A model generated the notes under the pieces. The model was not told the origin of the DNA. It saw only the letters and a program-made list of their open reading frames with translations, and did no database searches. The position numbers and the translations under genes are program-made. A stretch of 64,000 bases of DNA. Source: JALUZX01 sp964561605 (GTDB lineage: Bacteria; Planctomycetota; UBA1135; JALUZX01). The stretch spans positions 51,606-115,605 of the forward strand of contig CAZLQD010000001.1 in the NCBI GenBank assembly GCA_964561605.1. Reading direction: 5' to 3'. Below, one piece after another: positions 34,366 to 41,988 of this stretch. Position 1 is the stretch's first letter. Each line of letters starts with the position of its first letter.

Positions 34366-35683
34366 CGCCCCGCCTTTCCATCCTCTCGGCGAGCCACTTC
34401 CGGACCGGCCCGACCAGGCGGAAGGATCCGGTCACCAGGACCACCTCCCCCTCCCCGGTCCTGCCGGCCAGGACCTCCAGGGCGTCCCGGATCTCCGGAA
34501 AGGGCCGGGCCCCCGGCGCGGCACGGGCCAACTCCGCGGCGGGGACGCACCGCCCGCCGGGGAGGTCCACGACCCAGGTCCGGGCCGCCAGGAAGCTTAG
34601 CAGGCGGAAAGCCCTGCACCACCTCTTGTCGGAGGCCACCCCGAAAAGGAGGTGGACCGGCCTTCCAGGAAACCACTCCACCAGGTCTTTGGCCAGCCGC
34701 AGGAGGGACCTTTCCGTGTGGGCCCCGTCCAGGACCCAGGTGGCTTCACCTTCCCGGGAGAAGACCTCGAAACGGCCGGGCAACTCGGCCCGGCCGGCGG
34801 CCTCCAGGATCTCGACCCCCGGATCCCTCCCCCGGAAGAGGGCGAAGGCCTGGGCGGCAAGGGCCAGGCTCCGGAGCTGGGGCCTGGAAAGGCGGCCCAG
34901 GGAGAACCGCCTGGGGGCGCCTCCCCTGAGGCGGAGTTCCACCGTCCAACCCCCTTCCCCCCTTTCCAAAGGAGTGAGGGAGAAGTCCTCGCCCAGGACC
35001 AGGAGAGGAACGGCCAGGTCCCGGGCCCGGCGGGAGAGGACTTCCAGGGCCCTTCCCCGGCAGCCCGTCACCAGGGGGACCCCCGCCTTCAGGATCCCCG
35101 CCTTCTCCCGGGCGACCCGGGCCAGGCCCCTGCCCAGGACGTCTTCGTGCTCCCGCTCCACCGTAGTGACCAGGGTCACCCGGGGGTTCACCACGTTGGT
35201 GGAATCCAGCCTCCCTCCCAGGCCCGTCTCCAGGCAGGCCGCCTGGACCCCCTCCTTCCGGAAGAGCAGGAGGGCCGCCGCCGTGAGGAGGTCGAAGAAG
35301 GTGGCCTCCGGCGAAGCGGGCAGTGCCCGGGCGGCCCGTTCCAGTAGGAGGGCCGCTTCGCCCGCCTCGAGGGGCCGTCCACCCAGGCGGAACCGCTCCT
35401 CCAGCCCTGAGAGGTGGGGACTCAGAAACACGCCCGTCCGCAATCCGTCGGCGGAGAAGAGGGCCTCCAGGAAGAGAGCGGTGGTGCCTTTCCCCTTGGA
35501 GCCGGCCAGGTGGACCAGGGGAAGCCCCTCCTGGGGCCTGCCCAAGGCCTCCAGGAGCCTCTCCACCCCTTCCAGGCCAAGAGCGGAGGCCCCTTCCCTG
35601 TGCTTCTCCAGGTCGGCCAACCCTCCCAGCTTCCCCAGAACGTCTTCGAGCTCCCTCTTTCCTTCACCCCGGGAGGCTATAAT
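34358..35683 (-). CDS. folC: Folylpolyglutamate synthase / dihydrofolate synthase
   Basis: A Mur-ligase-type enzyme that adds glutamate to folates. VHLAGSKGKGTTA is the P-loop (AGTNGKGS in many homologues), with ETGLGGRLDSTNVV, VTTVEREHEDVLG and WVLDGAHT also typical. The start is unclear. Family alignment wants about 40 residues before the P-loop, but the frame offers no ATG or GTG there. Options are ATT 35683 (used here), TTG 35620, or GTG 35767, which would overlap the divergent gene. First gene of a four-gene operon. Confidence 0.88.
   Translation of the reverse strand: MIASRGEGKRELEDVLGKLGGLADLEKHREGASALGLEGVERLLEALGRPQEGLPLVHLAGSKGKGTTALFLEALFSADGLRTGVFLSPHLSGLEERFRLGGRPLEAGEAALLLERAARALPASPEATFFDLLTAAALLLFRKEGVQAACLETGLGGRLDSTNVVNPRVTLVTTVEREHEDVLGRGLARVAREKAGILKAGVPLVTGCRGRALEVLSRRARDLAVPLLVLGEDFSLTPLERGEGGWTVELRLRGGAPRRFSLGRLSRPQLRSLALAAQAFALFRGRDPGVEILEAAGRAELPGRFEVFSREGEATWVLDGAHTERSLLRLAKDLVEWFPGRPVHLLFGVASDKRWCRAFRLLSFLAARTWVVDLPGGRCVPAAELARAAPGARPFPEIRDALEVLAGRTGEGEVVLVTGSFRLVGPVRKWLAERMERRGDG
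35678..35683 (+). promoter_or_regulatory. Candidate -10 box of the DUF885-like lipoprotein gene
   Basis: A perfect TATAAT about 73 bases before ATG 35756. No good -35 hexamer is seen at the right distance. It overlaps the proposed folC start on the other strand. Confidence 0.3.
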
Positions 35684-35755
35684 CCAACGCCGATCCCAAA
35701 GGCTCTGGCCCCCTCGCCCGGGAAGGGCCCTTCCCTCACCAGGAGGAGCTTCGAA

Positions 35756-37432
35756 ATGTCCTGCCACAGCAGTGGTCCTGTCCTCTGGAACCCGGCCCGT
35801 CTTCTTCTCCCGGCCCTCGCCCTCTTGTGCGCACCGGGATGCGAAACCCGCCTGCCCACTCCTCCCCCTCCGGAAAACTTCAGCGGCCTGGAGCGGCTGG
35901 AGCTGGAGAGGGTCACCAGCCGTTACCTGGACCTGGCCTGGTCTCTCCACCCCTCCCTGGCCCTCTGGACGGGAGGAACAGGAACGGGCGTTCCCCGCCT
36001 GAAGGCGGGCAGGCAGGAGATCTTGGCCGCCCGGAGAGAAGCACGCAACCTGCTGGACCAGTGCCTGGCCGTCCGCTCGGGAGGCCTTCCCTCCTCGGCC
36101 AGGCTGGACCAGAAGGTCCTGGCCGGCCTCCTTCGAGGCCTCCTGGTGGAACTGGAGAAGGTGGAGCCCTGGAGCCGGGACCCGGGCTACTACCTGGACG
36201 AGATCCAGGCTTGCCTGGCCCTGGCCCGGGCCCTTCCCGATCCCTCCGACCAGGGAGAGTCCCTGAGACTCCAACTCCTGGCCCTTCCGGGAATCCTGAG
36301 GGATTCCGAAGAGAACCTCCGTTTCTGCCCCCCGGCCTTCATGGAGATGGCGGCCCGCCGGGCCAGGGAGCTCTCCCGGTTCCTGGGAAGGGGGCGCCTC
36401 TTCCCGGAAGGCCTGGAGAAAAGCCTGGCCGGGGAGATCCGCTCGGCGGCAGAGAAGGCCCGCCTGGCCCTGGAAGCCTGGGCGGTCCGCCTGGAGGAGA
36501 AGAAGTCCCGGGAACCGGGAGGATCCTACGTCCTGGGCGAGGACACCCTGGCGGCCCTCCTGAGGGAGAAGGAAGGCATCTACACCCCGCCGGCCGAGCT
36601 GGCCCGGGACCTGGACTCCCAGGCCAGGACACTTTCGGCCCGGCTGGAGAAGGCCCTGGGCGACACGCCCACCGTTTCCGCCCTCCACGCCCTGGCGGAG
36701 AAGGCCCTCGATCGTGCCGGAGCCCCCCCTCCTGTGGAGCTCTCCCCCAAGGGAGCCCGGGCCTTCTGCAAAGAACAAGGAATCTTCAAGGGCACCCTTC
36801 CCGCCACCGGCCCCCCCCTCGGTTTCCCGTCCCTGGTGGAATCACTCGGCCTCCCCGCCTGGCCCCCGGGGGAGGGGGCCTCCTCCCAGGCCACGCCGGC
36901 CCTGCTCTTGGACCTGGCCCGGGCGACCTGGCCCGGATTCCTCGCCCTTCGGGGCAGGCTCGAGGAGAACCCTTCCATCCTCAGGAAGAAGGCCCCGAGC
37001 CTCCTCTTCTGCCTGGGATGGCTCTCCTACGCCGAGACACTCTGGGCCGAAAAGGACCCCCATCCTCCGACGAGGACCGTCGAGACCTGGCACCGCCTGG
37101 CGGAATGCCTCCAGGCCCGGGCGGCCCTGGGCCTCCACATGGGGGACCTAACCACCTCCCAGGCGGCGCGCCTCCTCGAGGAGAAGGCCTTCCTGACGGA
37201 GGAAGAGGCACGAAAGGCCGTCATGGAACTGGCCCGGGCGCCCTTGCGGCATTTCGGATACATCGGGCTCCAGTCCATCCTGGACCTCCGGAGTTCCTGC
37301 AGGACCCGGGAAGGAAGAGCCTTCCTGGCCGGGGCCTTCCACGGGAAGCTCCTTTCCTGCGGCGCCCTTCCTGCGGGGGCCATGGAGGCGGAACTCCTCC
37401 TCTACTGCGGGGTCCCGGCCGGCCCCAAGTGA
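35756..37432 (+). CDS. DUF885-like lipoprotein lacking the metal-binding motif
   Basis: AGGAGGAG lies before ATG 35756. The signal peptide ends in a lipobox (LLCAPGC, Cys29). The 558-residue body follows the DUF885 (COG4805) plan, most clearly near the C-terminus: ALGLHMGDLTTSQAARLLEEKAFLTEEEARKAVMEL, APLRHFGYIGLQSILDLR and FHGKLLSCGALPAGAMEAELL. Where active members have HExxPGHH this protein reads ARATWPGF, and EGWALYAE reads LGWLSYAE. The metal ligands therefore appear lost and it is probably a non-enzymatic homologue. Confidence 0.72.
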   Translation: MSCHSSGPVLWNPARLLLPALALLCAPGCETRLPTPPPPENFSGLERLELERVTSRYLDLAWSLHPSLALWTGGTGTGVPRLKAGRQEILAARREARNLLDQCLAVRSGGLPSSARLDQKVLAGLLRGLLVELEKVEPWSRDPGYYLDEIQACLALARALPDPSDQGESLRLQLLALPGILRDSEENLRFCPPAFMEMAARRARELSRFLGRGRLFPEGLEKSLAGEIRSAAEKARLALEAWAVRLEEKKSREPGGSYVLGEDTLAALLREKEGIYTPPAELARDLDSQARTLSARLEKALGDTPTVSALHALAEKALDRAGAPPPVELSPKGARAFCKEQGIFKGTLPATGPPLGFPSLVESLGLPAWPPGEGASSQATPALLLDLARATWPGFLALRGRLEENPSILRKKAPSLLFCLGWLSYAETLWAEKDPHPPTRTVETWHRLAECLQARAALGLHMGDLTTSQAARLLEEKAFLTEEEARKAVMELARAPLRHFGYIGLQSILDLRSSCRTREGRAFLAGAFHGKLLSCGALPAGAMEAELLLYCGVPAGPK

Positions 37433-37519
37433 TCCCCCTCCCGGCCGGCGGGACGAACCCTTACGGAAAAAGGGCGTTTTCTTTATTCTTTCTCCCCGTA
37501 GAAAATCCTGGAGGCCCAG

Positions 37520-38878
37520 ATGAAACCGAGACAACCGAGCACGAAGTTGGTCAGCCGGGGGGAGCTCATCCGCTTCCTCATCATGATCCTCCTGGCTGTC
37601 GCTCTGTGCGTGGCGGTCTTCACGAACATCCTCTTCATCCCGGGCCCCGAGAGCTCCAAGTACGCCCCCCAAGGAAGGGGCGGGACGGTGGTGGTTCCCA
37701 AGATCCACCTGGATCCCAAGATCCTGGCCCAGATCCGTGACGACAAACCCCGCTTCCGGGTCCAGCGCGAACCGAAGGCCTTCGAGTACCTCCTCTCCCA
37801 GGCGGCCAAGCTCGTCCCCGGCGCCCTGGAATACATGGGCCTTCCCAAGGAACCCCTGGACTACGACGCCGTCCTGAAGAATCCCGGGGCCTTCCGGGGA
37901 AAGCCCGTATGGGTCCGGGCCCGCCTCGTGGAAGATCCATTGGTGATCGACGTGGACACCCTTCCCGGCGTGAAGGACGTCAGGGGCAAGGCCAGGGACG
38001 AGAAGGGCAGGCTCTACTTCTTCAGCATGGCCCAGACGGCCCGCAAGCCCCTGCACAAGGGGGACTGGGTGAAGATCAAGGGCTTCTTCTACAAGCTCTG
38101 GGATCCCGACGCCCGGGGAAGCAAGGTCCCCTACATCGTGGGTTACAGGCTCTACCGCTCCTGGCCCAGGTGGAAACCGGTGAAGGAGCTGGATCGGACC
38201 CTCTTCCCCGAAATCATGGACGGAAGCAGCCTGGACCCGGAGACCACCGAGCCCGAGGCCTTCTACCACTTCCTCTCCTACGTCCTGAACCTGCCGGAAG
38301 AGAAGGCGGATCCCGCCAAACTTCCCAGGCTGGACGAAATCGCCCTCACCCGCATGAGGAACGATCCCAACGGGACGAGGGGCAAGCTCTACCATTTCTA
38401 CGCCAAGATCATCCGTGACCCCTATTTCCTCGCAATGGCGGAAAATCCGCTGGGATTGAAGTGGAAAACCGAGATCTGGGCGGCCACTTCCCGGCCCGCC
38501 GCCGTGATCCGCCTCATCCTTCCCGGCAGGAGGGCGGACCTCCGCAGGGAAATGGAGATCGAGGTCATCGGGTGTTTCCTGCGCAACATGGAATACCAGG
38601 CCTCGGACCAGAAGGTGGGAATGGCCACGGCCCCCATCTTCGTCTCCGCCTGGGCACGCCCCCACGAAATCCCCCAGGACACCACACTGGACACGGCCAA
38701 GTGGATCATCGCCGGGATCCTGATCGCCTTCATCCTGCTTCTCACGGCGGTCTCCCACTTCGACAGGAAGAAACACCTGGAAGCGGAAAAGGCCCTGGCC
38801 CGGCGCCGGAGGGAACGACTGGCCAAGAAGGCCGCGGGCAAGGCCGGGCCCGCCGCCGGGGAAGGAAACGATTCTTGA
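37520..38878 (+). CDS. Membrane-anchored protein with large periplasmic domain, unknown
   Basis: The 452-residue protein has a transmembrane segment at residues about 18-40 (FLIMILLAVALCVAVFTNILF) and another near 395-415 (IIAGILIAFILLLTAV), with a Lys/Arg/Ala-rich tail. The domain between has two beta-rich parts that look alike: KNPGAFRGKPVWVRARLVEDPL with FFSMAQTARKPLHKGDWVKIKGFF, then GKLYHFYAKIIRDPYF with AAVIRLILPGRR. The feel is OB-fold-like. No family is recognised. It is 22 bases upstream of the GT9 gene. Confidence 0.65.
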   Translation: MKPRQPSTKLVSRGELIRFLIMILLAVALCVAVFTNILFIPGPESSKYAPQGRGGTVVVPKIHLDPKILAQIRDDKPRFRVQREPKAFEYLLSQAAKLVPGALEYMGLPKEPLDYDAVLKNPGAFRGKPVWVRARLVEDPLVIDVDTLPGVKDVRGKARDEKGRLYFFSMAQTARKPLHKGDWVKIKGFFYKLWDPDARGSKVPYIVGYRLYRSWPRWKPVKELDRTLFPEIMDGSSLDPETTEPEAFYHFLSYVLNLPEEKADPAKLPRLDEIALTRMRNDPNGTRGKLYHFYAKIIRDPYFLAMAENPLGLKWKTEIWAATSRPAAVIRLILPGRRADLRREMEIEVIGCFLRNMEYQASDQKVGMATAPIFVSAWARPHEIPQDTTLDTAKWIIAGILIAFILLLTAVSHFDRKKHLEAEKALARRRRERLAKKAAGKAGPAAGEGNDS

Positions 38879-38900
38879 TCCCCCGGGGGGAGAGAACCGG

Positions 38901-39965
38901 ATGAATCGGAAGGAGGATTCCGGAGGGGGAGACATCCTCCTGGTGAGTACCGACCGCCTGGGGGACCTGGTCTGGACCCTCCCCGCCCTGGAACACGTCA
39001 GGCGGACCTTCCCCCGGGCCCGCCTCTCCTTCCTGGCAAGCGAGTACGCCGGAGGCCTCCTGGAGGGACATCCCGCCGTGGACAGGCTCTTCCGGATCCA
39101 GCGGAACACCCACTCCCTGGGAAAGCTCTTCCACTACCTGGTCTTCCTCGCCCGGTGGGGAAGGAAGTCTCCCGACCTCCTGGTGGTCTTCAAGGGCGGG
39201 CACCTGGGGAGATCCATCGGGAAACGCTTGGGGGCAAACCAGGTGTATTCCATCCTGGACTATCCCGAGGAGAAGAGGAGGGCCGTCCACCCGGCCAGGC
39301 TCCGCCTGGAACTGGTGGAGCGGTTCTGCGGCCCCCTGGAAGGCCCCCCATGGCCGGCCCTACGGGTCCCTGCGCCCTTCAGGGAGAAGGCCCGGAAAAT
39401 GCTGGAGGAGCTGGGATGGGAACCCCGTTCCTACGTAGTCCTCCACCCGGGAGCGAACAAGCTCGTCCGGTACCGGTCCATCGTCGCCCCCCCCGACGCC
39501 AGGAGCACCCTGAGGCTCTGGCCCATGGACCGGTGGAAAGAGCTGGCCCGGGAGCTCTCACTCAGGGGGATCGGAGCCCTCCTCACGGGAAGCCCCCCCG
39601 AAGGGGAAGCCTGCCGGGAGATCGCCTCCGCAGGCGGTGAAGGGGTCCGTTCCCTGGCGGGAAACCTCCACGTCCTGGAGCTGGCCGCCCTCCTGGAGTC
39701 GGCCCGGGCCGTCGTGGTGTGCGATACGGGCCCGGCGCACCTGGGCGCCGCCGTGGGCACGCCGGTGGTTTCCCTCTTCGGCCCCACCGACCCGGCCCTG
39801 ACCGCCCCCGTGGCCCCCCCCGAGAGGCTCCGGGTCGTCAAGGCGGACCTCCCTTGCTCGCCCTGCAAGCACAAGCCCGGCGTCCGGTGCCGGGACAACC
39901 GGTGCATGCAGGAGATCCAGGCGGCCCGGGTCCTCCGGGCCCTGGAGGACCTGGGAGCCCTCTGA
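38901..39965 (+). CDS. Glycosyltransferase family 9 (heptosyltransferase-like)
   Basis: GT-B fold enzyme of the lipopolysaccharide-core heptosyltransferase family. The N-terminus has LLVSTDRLGDLVWTLPALEHVRRTFP. The C-terminal domain has LWPMDRWKELARELSLRG, LLESARAVVVCDTGPAHLGAAVGTPVVSLFGPTDP, the sugar-nucleotide pocket. A cysteine cluster (CSPCKHKPGVRCRDNRC) closes the protein, common in this family. It ends one base short of the convergent ilvE stop codon. Confidence 0.92.
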   Translation: MNRKEDSGGGDILLVSTDRLGDLVWTLPALEHVRRTFPRARLSFLASEYAGGLLEGHPAVDRLFRIQRNTHSLGKLFHYLVFLARWGRKSPDLLVVFKGGHLGRSIGKRLGANQVYSILDYPEEKRRAVHPARLRLELVERFCGPLEGPPWPALRVPAPFREKARKMLEELGWEPRSYVVLHPGANKLVRYRSIVAPPDARSTLRLWPMDRWKELARELSLRGIGALLTGSPPEGEACREIASAGGEGVRSLAGNLHVLELAALLESARAVVVCDTGPAHLGAAVGTPVVSLFGPTDPALTAPVAPPERLRVVKADLPCSPCKHKPGVRCRDNRCMQEIQAARVLRALEDLGAL

Positions 39966-39966
39966 T

Positions 39967-41055
39967 CTACCGGCCGGCGCCCTCGGGGACGATCCGCACC
40001 CAGCCGTAGGGATCGGGAAGGCGGCCGTACTGGATCCCCGTGAGCTTCTCGTAGAAGGACTTCCCCGCCTCGCCCACACCGCCGTCGCCGATCACCACCT
40101 CCTCGTCCTCCACGAGCAGGGTCCCGATGGGCGTCACCACGGCGGCGGTCCCCACGGCGAACATCTCCTTCAGGCCGCCGGTGCGCACGCCCTCCCGGAT
40201 CTCGTCCACCGAAATCGGCCGCTCCTCCACCTTGTATCCCATGTCCCGTGCCAGGGTCATGATGGAGTCGCGGGTCACACCGGGGAGGATGCTCCCGTCG
40301 AGGGGAGGCGTGGCCAGGGTGTCCCCGAAGAGGCACATCACGTTCATGCCCCCCAGCTCCTCGATGTACTTGAACTCCTTGGCGTCCAGGTAGAGCACCT
40401 GGGCGCACCCCTTCTTCTTGGCGATCTGGCCCGGAAGGAGGCTTGCGGCGTAGTTCCCCGCCGTCTTGGCGAAGCCGATCCCCCCCACGGCGGCCCGGAT
40501 GAACTCCTTCTGGACGTAGATCTTCACCGGCTTGAATCCCGAAGGGAAGTAGGGCCCCACGGGGCCGACGATGATGTAGAAGAGGTAGGAGTTCGAAGCC
40601 TTCACGCCCAGGGCGGGTTCGTCCCCGATGATGGTGGGACGAATGTAGAGGCTTCCCTTCCCGTCGGTGGGGATCCAGGCACGCTCCAGGTCCACCAGGG
40701 CCTCGATGGCCCTCAGCCAGAGCTCGGGACCGACAGGAGGGATGCAGAGCCGCCGGGCCGAGTTGTCGATCCGCTCGCCGTTCTTCTCCGGGCGGAAGAG
40801 GGCGACCCTGCCGTCCTCCCAGGCGTAGGCCTTGAGCCCCTCGAAAACCTCCTGGCCGTAATGGAGGACGTTGGCCGCCGGATCCAGGGAGATCGGGCCG
40901 TAGGGCACGATCTCCGCGTCGTGCCAGCCTCGCCCCTCCGTCCAGCGGCAACGGAACATCCTGTCGGAGAAGACCTTCCCGAAACCCGGGTCCTTCTTCT
41001 TCTCCTCGATCTCCTCTCGTGGCGTCTCCTGGACGGGGTGGATCTTGATCTCCAT
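39967..41055 (-). CDS. ilvE: Branched-chain amino-acid aminotransferase
   Basis: A fold-type IV PLP enzyme of the longer (class II/BCAT) subgroup. The catalytic lysine is K197 in GFAKTAGNYAAS, and later motifs YIEELGGMNVM and VTPIGTLL bind PLP phosphate and substrate. It interconverts Leu/Ile/Val and their keto acids. ATG 41055 has AGGAG upstream and gives 362 residues. The open frame continues to 41913 only as a shadow. Confidence 0.95.
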   Translation of the reverse strand: MEIKIHPVQETPREEIEEKKKDPGFGKVFSDRMFRCRWTEGRGWHDAEIVPYGPISLDPAANVLHYGQEVFEGLKAYAWEDGRVALFRPEKNGERIDNSARRLCIPPVGPELWLRAIEALVDLERAWIPTDGKGSLYIRPTIIGDEPALGVKASNSYLFYIIVGPVGPYFPSGFKPVKIYVQKEFIRAAVGGIGFAKTAGNYAASLLPGQIAKKKGCAQVLYLDAKEFKYIEELGGMNVMCLFGDTLATPPLDGSILPGVTRDSIMTLARDMGYKVEERPISVDEIREGVRTGGLKEMFAVGTAAVVTPIGTLLVEDEEVVIGDGGVGEAGKSFYEKLTGIQYGRLPDPYGWVRIVPEGAGR

Positions 41056-41180
41056 GGCAAACTCCTGGGCCGAACCCTCCTTCCCGTCCTCCCAGCTCTT
41101 CCAACGCCCCCGGAAGGGCCGTTCTTCCCCCACCATTCCACAGGCTCCCCCTTCCCGGGAAAAGGGAAAGTCCGGGCCTT

Positions 41181-41894
41181 TCAGACCCTCCGGGGCGCCA
41201 CCTGGAGGGTCTGGCGGAGTTTCACGATGCTCCTGGGAGGCACGTACCCCCGGACGCTGGCGCAGGCGTAGACCAGGACATCCCGTCCCAGGAGTGTTCC
41301 CGGGTTCAGGACGGCGTTGCACCCCGTCTGGGCCCCGTCTCCCAGGACGGCGCCGAACTTCTCCAGGCCCGTGTCGTAGACCCGGTCGTCCACGCGGATC
41401 TTCAAGGTGGGCCTCTTCCCCGTGGAGGGGTCCTTCGTGGAGGAGACCGTGAGGTTGGAGAGCTTGGTCCCAGCCCCGAGGTTGGTGCCCTTTCCCAGGA
41501 CGCTGTCCCCTACGTAGGCGAAGTGGGGCGCCTGGGCCCCGTCCAGGAAGAGGGAGTTCTTCACCTCCGTGGCGTGGCCGATGGTGCAATCCTTCCCTGT
41601 GAGGACGTTGCCCCTGAGGTAGGCCCCGTGGGAGATCCGAGTACCCGGCCCGATCCAGGCGGGGCCCTTGATGTAGGCCCCAGGCTCCACCAGGGCTCCC
41701 TCGGCCACGTAGATCCCCTCCCCCTCGAGCCAGGCGCCCTCCATGACCTCCCCCCTGAGCTCCCTTCCCCGGGGGGCGTGAGCCTCGAGCCAGGGCCCGA
41801 TTCTCGGGAGCACCTCCCAAACCATCTCCAGGCCGAGAAACAACTCTTCGTGGGCGAAGCCCTCCAGGTCGAAGAAGGAAGAAGGACTGAGCAT
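41181..41894 (-). CDS. Left-handed beta-helix protein, sugar-nucleotidyltransferase-like C-terminal domain
   Basis: The 237-residue protein contains hexapeptide repeats: GIYVAEGALVEPGAYIKGPAWIGPGTRISHGAYLRGNV, GKDCTIGHATEVKNS and GTNLGAGTKLSNLT. The pattern matches the acetyltransferase half of GlmU-like sugar-1-phosphate nucleotidyltransferases, but the N-terminal nucleotidyltransferase domain is absent. It may be an acyltransferase or a regulatory subunit. It is 125 bases upstream of ilvE on the same strand. Confidence 0.75.
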   Translation of the reverse strand: MLSPSSFFDLEGFAHEELFLGLEMVWEVLPRIGPWLEAHAPRGRELRGEVMEGAWLEGEGIYVAEGALVEPGAYIKGPAWIGPGTRISHGAYLRGNVLTGKDCTIGHATEVKNSLFLDGAQAPHFAYVGDSVLGKGTNLGAGTKLSNLTVSSTKDPSTGKRPTLKIRVDDRVYDTGLEKFGAVLGDGAQTGCNAVLNPGTLLGRDVLVYACASVRGYVPPRSIVKLRQTLQVAPRRV

Positions 41895-41988
41895 GGCGAA
41901 CCTCCCGGGTCATGGTCCCGGATGGTTATCGGCAAGGCAAGGAACCTTGATTGCCCTCTACTTGGGGGACGACTAGGCTGGAGTTTCC

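Noticed and set aside
41927..41955. Imperfect hairpin GGCAAGGCAAGG/CCTTGATTGCC before the spermidine-synthase-like gene
   Set aside because: Bulged and short, with no T tract or partner copy; TTGATT within it may simply be a -35 element.
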